From contig NZ_CP048632.1 of the NCBI RefSeq assembly GCF_010669145.1, positions 1,736,001 through 1,800,000 of the forward strand: 64,000 bases of DNA, given 5' to 3'. Below the pieces are notes generated by a model. It saw only the letters and a list, made by a program, of their open reading frames with translations, made no database searches and was not told the origin of the DNA. Position numbers and translations under genes: made by a program. Source of the DNA: Rhizobium oryzihabitans (GTDB lineage Bacteria; Pseudomonadota; Alphaproteobacteria; Rhizobiales; Rhizobiaceae). This document shows positions 15,284-22,208 of the stretch, one piece after another. Numbering within the stretch: position 1 is the stretch's first letter; each line of letters opens with the position of its first letter.

Positions 15284-15522
15284 GACCGAATCCGCCGGTT
15301 CTCTTGGGCGTCCTGCGGGATCGCTCCGAAAAGCCATTCATTGTCCCAGCTCAAAGCTCGGCGCTTAACCTCGCCCCGGATGAGACTGATCTGTTCGAGA
15401 GTTGGCGATACCTCGCCAGTCTCCAGTCGCGAAACTGCCGCCTGCGCGGAGTTGATGATCTTTCCGAAATCGGCCTGGTTGACCTTCAGAATGTGGGTGC
15501 GGATGAATTTGATTGGGTTCAT
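15280..15522 (-). CDS. Cro-like HTH regulator, first gene of early leftward operon
   Basis: 80 aa, MNPIKFIRTHILKVNQADFG. Residues 7-50 form an XRE-type helix-turn-helix (QADFGKIINSAQAAVSRLETGEVSPTLEQI). It is divergent from the repressor gene and first behind a promoter that contains an operator, which is the Cro position. A longer reading frame exists upstream but would run through all operators. Expected role: repression of the repressor gene and early promoters during lytic growth. Confidence 0.8.
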   Translation of the reverse strand: MNPIKFIRTHILKVNQADFGKIINSAQAAVSRLETGEVSPTLEQISLIRGEVKRRALSWDNEWLFGAIPQDAQENRRIRS

Positions 15523-15531
15523 AACGGGCAA

Positions 15532-15560
15532 ACTATCCGTCAAACGGATTAAACTGTCAA
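15532..15560 (-). promoter_or_regulatory. Early leftward promoter with embedded operator O1
   Basis: On the minus strand, -35 TTGACA (15560-15555), a 17-bp spacer and -10 GATAGT (15537-15532). The perfect palindrome ATCCGT-N3-ACGGAT (15535-15549) covers the spacer and -10, so repressor binding would block transcription of the Cro-like operon directly. The promoter lies 10 bp upstream of the Cro-like start, leaving a very short leader. Confidence 0.72.
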
Positions 15561-15568
15561 TTAACCTT

Positions 15569-15607
15569 ATCCGTTCGACGCTATTTATTTTCATCCGCAA
15601 AGCGGAT
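15569..15607. promoter_or_regulatory. Operators O2 and O3 upstream of the repressor gene
   Basis: O2 (15569-15583) is ATCCGT-TCG-ACGCTA, a good left and weak right half-site. O3 (15593-15607) is ATCCGC-AAA-GCGGAT, a perfect palindrome. Together with O1 the centres are 34 and 24 bp apart. They lie 13-51 bp before the repressor ATG and suit autoregulation; the repressor's own promoter probably overlaps O2, but no strong -35/-10 pair stands out. Confidence 0.68.
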
Positions 15608-15619
15608 AAGTCTGAGATT

Positions 15620-16219
15620 ATGAAAACAATTGAAAAGGTTAAGGCGATCCTACGCCTCAAGCACTGGAACCAGTCCAAGCTCGCTGAGCACCTGGGCGTG
15701 TCACAATCATCTGTCGCCCGGTGGGTTTCGGGCGTGGAACCAGAGAGCAAGCGTGCAGAGGAAATCAATGCCCTCTACCGTGACGAAATAGGCGGCGACA
15801 ACGTTGTGCCGCTCGTGGGTTATATCGGCGCTGGCGCTGAGATTATGCCCGATTTCGAGCAAATACCGCCGGAAGGGCTTGATCAGATCGTGATCCCCTT
15901 CGACCTACCGGCTGACATGATTGCCTTTGAAGTTCGGGGCGCGAGTATGCTTCCCGTGTACAAAGACGGCTATGTCATCGTTTGCTACCGTGAGCAACGA
16001 AAGCCGTTGGAATATTTCTACGGCGAAGACGCAGCGGTTCGAACGTCGGACGGCCGGCGCTTCCTGAAGACTGTGGTTAAGGGCTCTCCGATAACGCTTA
16101 TGTCATTCAATGCGGCTCCGATCGAGGACGTGCGGCTTGAGTGGATCGGGGAAATTTTCGCAGTCCTACCCCGAGGAACGATCAAGCATACGCCGGCGCT
16201 GAGGAAAATACCGAATTAG
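15620..16219 (+). CDS. CI/LexA-type phage repressor (XRE HTH plus S24 peptidase)
   Basis: 199 aa, MKTIEKVKAILRLKHWNQSK. Residues 8-40 are an XRE helix-turn-helix (SKLAEHLGVSQSSVARW). The C-terminal S24 domain has the catalytic Ser109 in RGASMLP and the general-base Lys150 in RFLK. A likely self-cleavage site is Ala71-Gly72 in GYIGAGAE. RecA-stimulated autocleavage would lift repression after DNA damage. The gene is divergent from the Cro-like gene and preceded by operators O2/O3. I chose the ATG at 15620 because longer in-frame starts would pass through the operators and the Cro-like gene. Confidence 0.9.
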   Translation: MKTIEKVKAILRLKHWNQSKLAEHLGVSQSSVARWVSGVEPESKRAEEINALYRDEIGGDNVVPLVGYIGAGAEIMPDFEQIPPEGLDQIVIPFDLPADMIAFEVRGASMLPVYKDGYVIVCYREQRKPLEYFYGEDAAVRTSDGRRFLKTVVKGSPITLMSFNAAPIEDVRLEWIGEIFAVLPRGTIKHTPALRKIPN

Positions 16220-16293
16220 AGCCATAATCAGCACGCGCGCGCAGCCCATGCGCGGATATTTCAGGACGTCGCGTTGGTCAACATTTATATTCT

Positions 16294-16308
16294 ATCCGTC
16301 AAACAGAT
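16294..16308. promoter_or_regulatory. Operator O4 upstream of rightward operon
   Basis: ATCCGT-CAA-ACAGAT, one mismatch from the O1 palindrome. It lies about 75 bp after the repressor stop and 19 bp before O5, probably giving cooperative repressor binding with O5. Confidence 0.65.
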
Positions 16309-16315
16309 ATTTTTC

Positions 16316-16344
16316 TTGCATACGCTTTCCGTTTGACGGATATT
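16316..16344 (+). promoter_or_regulatory. Rightward promoter with embedded operator O5
   Basis: -35 TTGCAT (16316-16321), 17-bp spacer, -10 GATATT (16339-16344). Operator O5 (16327-16341, TTCCGT-TTG-ACGGAT) sits over the spacer and -10 exactly as O1 does in the leftward promoter. The shared block TCCGTTTGACGGATA is identical in both promoters when each is read in its own direction. Confidence 0.7.
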
Positions 16345-16371
16345 TTGCTCCACCAAACCAATGGAGCAAAG

Positions 16372-16629
16372 ATGCAGACCGATCCTCTTGGAGACGATTT
16401 CCGAGCCGCCCTCGAAAAATGGGGGCGCGATCAGGCAAATGTTATTGCCGTCGGGATCACACTTGAGCTGGCCGAAGCCGACGCTCAGATGCGCAACCAC
16501 TTCATGCAACATGGAGCGGATGCAGACGAGATCGACAGCCTCGTCGTTCCGACGATGCGCGCCGCGCTTCTGAAGGAGTTGATGGTCATCGTTGAGGCGA
16601 TGCAGATCAACCGCCCTATGGTTCAATAG
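16372..16629 (+). CDS. Hypothetical protein, first gene of rightward operon
   Basis: 85 aa, MQTDPLGDDFRAALEKWGRD. GGAG lies 5 bp before ATG 16372; a TTG-initiated extension would begin inside operator O5 and is rejected. All-helical, with ELAEADAQMRNHFMQHGAD in the middle. Its place directly behind a repressor-controlled promoter suggests early lytic expression. The function is unknown. Confidence 0.66.
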   Translation: MQTDPLGDDFRAALEKWGRDQANVIAVGITLELAEADAQMRNHFMQHGADADEIDSLVVPTMRAALLKELMVIVEAMQINRPMVQ

Positions 16630-16643
16630 GGGAGCGCGAACTG

Positions 16644-17408
16644 ATGAACGCTCAAACGCCGTCGCCTCTCTCCTACAACGGACACAAAATCGCTGACAAA
16701 GGCGACGACCTTTGCCTGACAGACATGTGGAAGGCTTGCGGATCTCCCGCGAATAAGGAGCCGTTCAACTGGGTGCGCTTTGACGGCCGGAACTTCATCG
16801 CTGCCGTCGGCCTCGCCCATAACCTGAGCCACACACAGGTTATAAAAACCAAGAAAGGCAAGGGTGGAGCGACATTCGCCCACTGGCAGGCGGGCATGGC
16901 CTACGCCCAATACCTCGACCACGACTTTCACATGTGGTGCAACACTGCAGCTAGGGAAAAGATGGAAGGTAAAGTCGCCTCGGGCATTCCAGCCGACGTT
17001 CTGGAACTGATCCGGCGAACTGATGGCATCGCCAAGATGCTTGCCCACAAAGTCACCGAGATCGAAAAGGCAATGCCGCTTATTGCTGGGCAGATGGCCG
17101 AAACGTTGATCACCGCCAAACTGGCAGAGCGGAACCTGCTCCTACGCCACGGCGTCACCGCAAAGCGCATATGGGATGACTTTAACCTCACGCCGCGCCT
17201 TCGTGGATCCACTGTTTGGTTCGGGAATCGTCTTGCTGAAATGGGATGCTGCATCGACGGCGGCTTGAAGGCTGATCGTGGAAATTCCGCAGTGCGTCTT
17301 TTCGACCCTGACAAAGCGCGCATCTGCATGAAGAACGGGCTCTTGAATACCGCTTTGAGTTACGCGGCCGAGCGTCAGGGCCAGGGTAAACTAAATCTAA
17401 AGGGATGA
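16644..17408 (+). CDS. KilA-N domain protein
   Basis: 254 aa, MNAQTPSPLSYNGHKIADKG. Residues about 10-100 form a KilA-N domain (CLTDMWKACGS, WVRFDGRNFI, KGKGGATFAHWQAGMAYAQYL), a DNA-binding fold common in phage anti-repressors. A helical linker and a basic C-terminal domain (LRHGVTAKRIWDDFNLTPRL) with a winged-helix look follow. It is second in the repressor-controlled rightward operon. An antirepressor or lytic switch role is plausible but not shown. Confidence 0.82.
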   Translation: MNAQTPSPLSYNGHKIADKGDDLCLTDMWKACGSPANKEPFNWVRFDGRNFIAAVGLAHNLSHTQVIKTKKGKGGATFAHWQAGMAYAQYLDHDFHMWCNTAAREKMEGKVASGIPADVLELIRRTDGIAKMLAHKVTEIEKAMPLIAGQMAETLITAKLAERNLLLRHGVTAKRIWDDFNLTPRLRGSTVWFGNRLAEMGCCIDGGLKADRGNSAVRLFDPDKARICMKNGLLNTALSYAAERQGQGKLNLKG

Positions 17409-17412
17409 GCAA

Positions 17413-17958
17413 ATGACCGAACCTATGACACGCGCCGACCGCGACACGCTGGTCAAGATTGCCCGCCAGCGCGAGCGGGTTGCCAAGAGCGATGCCAAAG
17501 CGCGCGCGGCGCAGCTGATGGCTGACTTTGAGAAGCAGCTTGATACCCGCTATCACTACGATCAAAACGAAATCTGGGCCGAGTCCGTCAAGGCGGCAAA
17601 GATTGCGATAGATGAGGCGCGAGCAAAAGTTGCCGCCGAATGTGAGCGACTTGGGATTCCGAAGGAATTCGCGCCGGATATCAATCTTGGCTGGCGCGAA
17701 AGTGGCCGGCAGGCCACAAAGGAAGAACGGGCCGAGATGCGCCGCGTTGCCACGAAGGCTGTCGAGGCCATGCTGAAAGCCGCAAGCACGGCGATCGAGC
17801 GACGATCCCTTGAAACTCAAGAGAAAATCATGGTCGGAGGCCTATCGACCGATGACGCCCGCCAGTTCCTCGAAAGCATGCCAACCGCGGAATCGCTCAT
17901 GCCCGTCTTGCAAATCGACAACGTCAAAACGTTGCTGATCGAGGAGAAACGTTCGTGA
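17413..17958 (+). CDS. Hypothetical prophage protein
   Basis: 181 aa, MTEPMTRADRDTLVKIARQR, 4 bp after the KilA-N gene. Almost wholly helical and charged. The section KIARQRERVAKSDAKARAAQLMADFEKQL predicts a coiled coil, and PDINLGWRESGRQATKEERAE follows. Proteins like this recur in rhizobial prophages beside regulator genes. The function is unknown. Confidence 0.66.
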   Translation: MTEPMTRADRDTLVKIARQRERVAKSDAKARAAQLMADFEKQLDTRYHYDQNEIWAESVKAAKIAIDEARAKVAAECERLGIPKEFAPDINLGWRESGRQATKEERAEMRRVATKAVEAMLKAASTAIERRSLETQEKIMVGGLSTDDARQFLESMPTAESLMPVLQIDNVKTLLIEEKRS

Positions 17959-18236
17959 CTAACAGCGTCTTCGCCAATTACGTGACGGGATCGGCGTTTC
18001 GCATCGATCTATCCAGCCGGATGGTAAATGCCCTCATGTCTGCGGCTGGAGGGCGATCCCTCGACACTTCGAACTATGGAGTGGATAGCCTCTTTCGCCG
18101 GGGGCTTATGGAGATCACTGAAGGGCAGCAGGGAAGGATGTACAAAGCCGTTCAGCTTACTGAAGCCGGCAGCAAGGTGGCCGAACTCTGCACACTGGGC
18201 GGGCTTGGGACTAAGGAAGCACGGGACGCCGCGTGA
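17955..18236 (+). CDS. Small winged-helix-like hypothetical protein
   Basis: 93 aa from a GTG start at 17955 with GAGGAG 9 bp upstream; it overlaps the previous stop by 4 bp. The pattern GVDSLFRRGLMEITEGQQGR followed by YKAVQLTEAGSKVAELC resembles the recognition and wing part of MarR-like winged helices. It may be a small DNA-binding protein; there is no family match. Confidence 0.6.
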   Translation: MTNSVFANYVTGSAFRIDLSSRMVNALMSAAGGRSLDTSNYGVDSLFRRGLMEITEGQQGRMYKAVQLTEAGSKVAELCTLGGLGTKEARDAA

Positions 18237-18240
18237 TGGC

Positions 18241-18720
18241 CTATCGCTTCTTACCCTTGTTCGCCTTTACCTTCAGTTCCGCGATCATCTTCGTCAGCCG
18301 CTCTGTTGCTTTTTCGGCGTCGGCAATGGCGACATCGGCGGATTTCGCATTGCGGATGGCAATGATCGGCTCGCTCAAGTGCATGATTGCTTCCTTCAAC
18401 GCCATTTGGTCATCCATGGCGGATTTACCAATCTCGGCAGCTAATATCCGCACCTCATGCGCGTCGAGGGTGTCAGGGTCTTCCTGGAGAAGTTCCACCA
18501 GAACTTTCAATTCATCCACGCGGTTAGTAACGGACTTCTCCGATTCCTTCAGCACCGCCCGAACGTTCTCATCAGCTGTCATGCCGATTTGGCAAAGGCG
18601 CCGTATCGCTTCAGCGCGCGACCGTATCCGAAGCTTGAATGACCAGTCATCGATAGCCTCTGCCTCGCTCTCTGAAAGCATCATCTGGAATTTTATGGTT
18701 TTGAGTTCTTTATCGGTCAT
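18241..18720 (-). CDS. Ribbon-helix-helix protein with long helical tail
   Basis: About 159 aa from ATG 18720 (MTDKELKTIKFQMMLSESEA); a TTG four codons upstream has a closer AAGG site and is an alternative start. Residues 8-45 form a ribbon-helix-helix DNA-binding domain (TIKFQMMLSESEAEAIDDW, RSRAEAIRRLCQIG). The C-terminal 110 residues are charged helices that could mediate oligomerisation. It points away from the small RHH gene at 18874, and the two share the FQM-S...W...R-RAEAIR pattern. Confidence 0.7.
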   Translation of the reverse strand: MTDKELKTIKFQMMLSESEAEAIDDWSFKLRIRSRAEAIRRLCQIGMTADENVRAVLKESEKSVTNRVDELKVLVELLQEDPDTLDAHEVRILAAEIGKSAMDDQMALKEAIMHLSEPIIAIRNAKSADVAIADAEKATERLTKMIAELKVKANKGKKR

Positions 18721-18747
18721 GAGCGTTTTCAATGCCTTAAGTGGTTT

Positions 18748-18804
18748 CGTTACGTAACGTTTTGGCAGAAATCCACGAGTTCCACAATAGATGGAACTTC
18801 CATC
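18748..18804. promoter_or_regulatory. Palindromes in the intergenic space of the divergent RHH pair
   Basis: CGTTACGTAACG (18748-18759) is a perfect 12-bp palindrome. GATGGAA-C-TTCCATC (18790-18804) has perfect 7-bp arms. Both lie between the two divergent ribbon-helix-helix genes and are the natural candidates for their binding sites. Extra TGGAA half-sites occur near 18852. Confidence 0.55.
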
Positions 18805-18814
18805 ACTTTCCAGA

Positions 18815-18844
18815 TTGACGGAAATCGGAATTGATGGTTAATAT
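18815..18844 (+). promoter_or_regulatory. Sigma70-like promoter of the small RHH gene
   Basis: TTGACG (18815-18820), 18-bp spacer, TAATAT (18839-18844), about 30 bp before the ATG at 18874. This is one of the clearest promoters in the window. The GATGGAA palindrome lies 11 bp upstream of the -35. Confidence 0.6.
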
Positions 18845-18873
18845 AAAACCAATGGAACTGATGGAGGTTAATG

Positions 18874-19053
18874 ATGTCGAAAGACGAACCTAAGACAGAA
18901 CGGTTCCAGATGGCGGTTTCCGCCGACTGGATCGATAAGGTTGACAGCTGGCGCTTTGCCAATCGGATAAACAGCCGTGCAACGGCAATCCGGCAACTGG
19001 TCGAGAAGGCTCTGAAATTGGAAGAGGAAGTTCCGGCTACGACCGGAGAGTAA
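18874..19053 (+). CDS. Small ribbon-helix-helix DNA-binding protein
   Basis: 59 aa, MSKDEPKTERFQMAVSADWI; GGAGG lies 6 bp upstream, which favours the second of two adjacent ATGs. Residues 9-48 form the RHH domain (ERFQMAVSADWIDKVDSW, NSRATAIRQLVEKAL). It is divergent from the longer RHH gene, with palindromes between them. It is probably a transcriptional repressor of one or both genes. Confidence 0.75.
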   Translation: MSKDEPKTERFQMAVSADWIDKVDSWRFANRINSRATAIRQLVEKALKLEEEVPATTGE

Positions 19054-19141
19054 CGACAGCGGGTCAAGGGACGAAAGTTTGGCGACCCAATCCCGGCCAC
19101 CCGCTGTCATCAATATTCACGACACATAAGGATTTGCCCCA

Positions 19142-19612
19142 ATGAGCAATCAAGGGAATAGCACAACTGCGCCTGTAGTTTCAACTGCCACCAATCCCGA
19201 AGTCACCTTGGAAGCGATGATTGCGCGTCACAACGCAGCAATTGAAGCGGCTAACAATCGCAAAGGCCCCCTCGAAGACAGCCCCGAGGAAGTCGAAATG
19301 CACGCCGCCATGAATGCGTTTTTCGAGAGCTCGGCAAAGCTAACGTCCTTTGATGGCCTAGTGGCCGCGCTTCGACTTGCTGACAAGGAAAACGAGGATT
19401 TCGAATGCTCCGTGGTCAGCGCCGCACTTGTGAAGGGCGCGCTTGCCTACTTGGAAGCCCAGACCGCGAAGGCACGCCTTTCCGATCTCCTGCGTCAGGC
19501 AGGGCAGATCATTCGCGACAACCCCGATCTGGCCGTCGAGCGCATCACCATCAATCACGATGGCGTCCATACCCTCATCAAAATCCCGGTCACTGAGGAG
19601 CATTCGGCATGA
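19142..19612 (+). CDS. Hypothetical prophage protein
   Basis: 156 aa, MSNQGNSTTAPVVSTATNPE. A disordered Ser/Thr-rich opening of about 22 residues precedes a helical domain (MIARHNAAIEAANNRKGPLE, DSPEEVEMHAAMNAFFESSAK) and a short C-terminal strand pair ending KIPVTEEHSA. It overlaps the next gene by 4 bp. The function is unknown. Confidence 0.62.
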   Translation: MSNQGNSTTAPVVSTATNPEVTLEAMIARHNAAIEAANNRKGPLEDSPEEVEMHAAMNAFFESSAKLTSFDGLVAALRLADKENEDFECSVVSAALVKGALAYLEAQTAKARLSDLLRQAGQIIRDNPDLAVERITINHDGVHTLIKIPVTEEHSA

Positions 19613-20277
19613 AAACGACCCGTCGCATTTTCCTCGGCGGCGTAGCTGCTGCCGCCCTCCCTGTCGCCGCCGTGGCCTGCGAGGGCATAACAACCGCCCA
19701 GACCGAACCGTCGACGCTGGTGGCGCTGATCGCCGCCTACAACGAAGTCACCGCAGAAGCCGACCGCGTTGACGGCCTGTCCGAGGCTCTTTGGGAAAGC
19801 CCTGAGCGCCCGCCGGTCGCGATGTTGGAAAGCGCAGAACTGACGCACTCCTACCGCTGGCATATGCTTCGTCAAAAGATGGTGATGACGCGGGAAGGCG
19901 TGAACGAACTGTTCGACCGTGAAAATCGGTTGTTGGAAGCTAACGCTGAACTGGTTCAAAATCCGGCGACGTTTGCTCCGAGATTTGCCCGGGTCGAAGC
20001 CGATCGTGAGCGTTATCTTGCGATATTCGATGCCCGTGAAGCTCGCTATCAGGAATGGGCCACATCAAGCGGCTTCCATGATCTCGGCAAAGAGCAGGAT
20101 CGCCTTTCCGGTCTGGAAAACGATCTGAACGAAGCCATCATCGCTCACCCGATCAAGACGCTTGCCGATGCCCGCATGAAGGCCGCGCACATCAAGAAGG
20201 TCTACGGATCGTCCATGAACGGCCAGGATCAGTCCGTCTTCCTCGCAACCCTCATCAATGCGGGAGAAGAAGCATGA
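19609..20277 (+). CDS. Prophage protein with a twin-arginine-type signal sequence
   Basis: 222 aa, MKTTRRIFLGGVAAAALPVA. The N-terminus is a Tat-like signal (TRRIFLGG), a 12-residue hydrophobic stretch and Cys24 (AAVAC), which could also be a lipobox. The mature part is helical and charged, with several WES/YRWHMLRQK segments and no recognised domain. It is coupled by 4-bp overlaps to both neighbours. Export would be unusual for a gene in this block; it could be a lysogenic-conversion or superinfection protein. The hydrophobic segment might simply be an anchor. Confidence 0.62.
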   Translation: MKTTRRIFLGGVAAAALPVAAVACEGITTAQTEPSTLVALIAAYNEVTAEADRVDGLSEALWESPERPPVAMLESAELTHSYRWHMLRQKMVMTREGVNELFDRENRLLEANAELVQNPATFAPRFARVEADRERYLAIFDAREARYQEWATSSGFHDLGKEQDRLSGLENDLNEAIIAHPIKTLADARMKAAHIKKVYGSSMNGQDQSVFLATLINAGEEA

Positions 20278-20681
20278 TTACGGCGATCAACGGTATCCCT
20301 GATCAATTCCTTCGCCCCGAGCAGGACTGGCTCAACGAACTGGATATGACGGCTTTCGAGGGCCGTCAGTTCAATGCCGTGTACGAAGCGCTGTCGCTCG
20401 CGATAACTGGGCTTTCCGGCGTCATGAACCAGCCCAGGAGCAAGACTGACAGGGGCCTAAAACCCGCAGGTGAGTACCTCAGCACGATGTTAGAGTTCAT
20501 GCACTCCGAACGAACCCGGCTGATCGAGACGCTGAACCACCGGAAGCCCAAAGACGACGACGAGGCGCACAACCGTATGTGCCTTCTCGTCCAGTACGAG
20601 GCGGAATGCGAAGACATGAAGGTCGAAGAACTGGCGGCTTTTGTTCTGAGCCTTCAAGGCAATGGGGAGGCGATCGATTGA
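20274..20681 (+). CDS. Hypothetical prophage protein
   Basis: 135 aa, MITAINGIPDQFLRPEQDWL. Helical, with an acidic C-terminus. It overlaps the previous gene by 4 bp (ATGA) and the next gene by 4 bp (TTGA). The AFEGRQFNAVYEALSLAITG stretch gives no family match. The function is unknown. Confidence 0.6.
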   Translation: MITAINGIPDQFLRPEQDWLNELDMTAFEGRQFNAVYEALSLAITGLSGVMNQPRSKTDRGLKPAGEYLSTMLEFMHSERTRLIETLNHRKPKDDDEAHNRMCLLVQYEAECEDMKVEELAAFVLSLQGNGEAID

Positions 20682-20896
20682 GCCACGGCGCTTTCAGACA
20701 GGCTGACATGGAAAGGATCATCAGGGCCGCCCGCAGCGAGGGCGCGGCAGTCCAAGTTGATCTAAGGACGCTGGTTGTTACCGTTATTCCCACTATCCAC
20801 AGGCAAGACGGGCTTGACGAGCGCGTCGGCAACACCCGCATCCTGCCTCTGGGCGCTCTTGCCCCAGACGGAAAGGACAATTTTGATGAGGACTGA
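20678..20896 (+). CDS. Small conserved prophage protein before the integrase
   Basis: 72 aa if started at TTG 20678, which has GGGAGG 7 bp upstream and overlaps the previous stop; this gives (L)SHGAFRQADMERIIRAARSEG. Short proteins opening S-x-A-F-RQAD-x-R-A-x-K/RAA are common next to rhizobial phage integrases. The rest is a strand-rich core (VQVDLRTLVVTVIPTIH). An ATG 11 codons later is an alternative start. It ends 11 bp inside the integrase gene. Confidence 0.6.
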   Translation: MSHGAFRQADMERIIRAARSEGAAVQVDLRTLVVTVIPTIHRQDGLDERVGNTRILPLGALAPDGKDNFDED

Positions 20897-22028
20897 CCGG
20901 CCCGGTTATAAATACCGGGACAACAAAGATGGATCGAGGGTCCATTATTGGGATCCGAAACGCGCCGTGAAGGGTTCGCCCGCGGCGCTTTCGGCCGTTC
21001 GTCTTGATGACGATTTAACGGAAGACCAGATCGCCGCCGAGTGCCGGCGTCTGACCGACCAGCTGCGCAGCGAACTTTCAACGCTTGGCGCCCCACCGAC
21101 GTTTGACGGGACGATAAAAGCGCTCATCGATGCTTACAAGTTCGACACCACCAGTTCCTTGCACAGCGTCAAACACTCGACGCGCATAAGGGACTATGAG
21201 CCGAGCTTGCGCGTTCTGGAAAAGAATATCGGCTCGCGTCGGATCGACGTGCTGAAAGCTTCAGACTTCAAGAAGTGGTTTGGGGAATGGCGCAAGAAGG
21301 GACACAGGCGAGCCGCTGGAGCGATAAAGCTCTTGCGGGTTATCTTGTCCTATGGCGCGGGAGAACGCTTGCACGGCTGCGCTCAAGCACGGTCTATCCT
21401 GTCGGACATGCAGTTCGAACAGCCAGGTGGTCGAACCGTCGCAATGACCTATGCGCAATGCGAGGCCATCGTGAAGAAAAGCGCCGAAATGAAATGCCCG
21501 TCTATCGGGTTTGTCGAGGCGCTGAAATTCGAAACGGCCTTGCGCCGCATCGATGTTATCGGGGAGTGGTCGCCGCCGCCTGAAGGTGGTCCGTTCCGCT
21601 GGCGCGGCCTGACGGCTGGGGATATCTCGAAAGACATGATTCTGTCCATCAAGACCAGCAAGACGGGCGCCCTCGCCTCTCGCGACCTAAACGTTATGCC
21701 GCTAGTGACGGAGGCACTGAAGGCGTACACGATACCCGAAATCGGGCCAGTTGTGATTGATGAGGACACCGGCAAGCCATACCGGGATAATCACTACACG
21801 ACCAAGTTCAGTAAAGTGCGGAAAGCGGCCGGCGTGCCTGATTATGTTTGGTCGATGGATTCGCGCGCTGGTGCTGTTTCGGAGACCGTAGAGGCAACAG
21901 GGTCGCTTGAAGCCGCCCAGGAACTGGCGACACACAGCACGCCGAAAATGACGAAAAGGTATAGCCGCGGCGACGGTTTGCAGTCGAGCAGACGAATCGC
22001 GGAAATGCGCTCTGAAAAGCGAAAGTGA
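20886..22028 (+). CDS. int: Tyrosine recombinase (prophage integrase)
   Basis: 380 aa, MRTDRPGYKYRDNKDGSRVH, with AAGGA 8 bp before ATG 20886; a longer frame has no support. The catalytic domain runs from about residue 185. Conserved residues visible are Arg220/221 (ETALRRIDVI), Lys258 or 256 (SIKTSK), Arg327 (SMDSRAGA), His350 (LATHSTP) and the nucleophile Tyr359 (KRYSR). Box II reads DSR instead of the classical HxxR, as I recall for a rhizobial prophage integrase group. The gene ends 50 bp from the tRNA-Gly 3' end, the expected place for att-site recombination. Confidence 0.9.
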   Translation: MRTDRPGYKYRDNKDGSRVHYWDPKRAVKGSPAALSAVRLDDDLTEDQIAAECRRLTDQLRSELSTLGAPPTFDGTIKALIDAYKFDTTSSLHSVKHSTRIRDYEPSLRVLEKNIGSRRIDVLKASDFKKWFGEWRKKGHRRAAGAIKLLRVILSYGAGERLHGCAQARSILSDMQFEQPGGRTVAMTYAQCEAIVKKSAEMKCPSIGFVEALKFETALRRIDVIGEWSPPPEGGPFRWRGLTAGDISKDMILSIKTSKTGALASRDLNVMPLVTEALKAYTIPEIGPVVIDEDTGKPYRDNHYTTKFSKVRKAAGVPDYVWSMDSRAGAVSETVEATGSLEAAQELATHSTPKMTKRYSRGDGLQSSRRIAEMRSEKRK

Positions 22029-22078
22029 CATGACGTGACACGGGTGACACGTCGCATCCTCTAAGTTATTGAATTCAT

Positions 22079-22110
22079 TGGAGCGGGTGAGGGTAGTCGA
22101 AACCCCATCA
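22079..22110 (-). other. Prophage attachment junction at tRNA-Gly 3' end
   Basis: The minus-strand tRNA-Gly ends at 22079 facing the integrase 50 bp away, so the phage joins the chromosome within the tRNA 3' half. The exact crossover core cannot be defined because the partner att site is outside the window. The T-arm (GGGGT-TTCGACT-ACCCT) differs from the tRNA-Gly sequences I would expect in this group, which suggests that the 3' part came with the phage. Confidence 0.6.
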
Positions 22111-22152
22111 TCAGCTTGGGAAGCTGCTGCTCTACCATTGAGCTACACCCGC
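22079..22152 (-). tRNA. tRNA-Gly (anticodon CCC)
   Basis: Cloverleaf read from 22152: acceptor GCGGGTG/CACCCGC, D-arm GCTC/GAGC, anticodon arm CAGCT-TCCCAAG context with loop TTCCCAA (anticodon CCC), T-arm GGGGT/ACCCT with loop TTCGACT, discriminator T, and CCA encoded at 22081-22079. All stems pair. It is the prophage integration target. Confidence 0.95.
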
Positions 22153-22208
22153 GCCGCAGACAAGACATCGGATAGTTCCATCCGGGTGTCAAGCACCCGG
22201 AGGGGTCA

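Larger units (their letters stand above)
1..22081. mobile_element. Prophage, right (integrase) part; podovirus-like
   Basis: An integrated phage runs from beyond the left edge to the 3' end of tRNA-Gly at about 22081. It carries a tyrosine integrase beside the tRNA, a CI-like repressor with operators, early and late operons, and a head gene set (terminases, portal, scaffold, capsid, cement). The head proteins resemble those I associate with Bordetella BPP-1 and Salmonella epsilon15-type podoviruses, as recalled from family names rather than searched. Tail, lysis and the distal attachment site must lie left of the window. The scaffold gene and one early gene are frameshifted as sequenced, so inducibility cannot be judged. 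Confidence 0.93.

Noticed and set aside
1..22081. Diversity-generating retroelement, as in BPP-1-type phages
   Set aside because: No reverse transcriptase or template/variable repeat pair is visible here; it could only lie left of the window.
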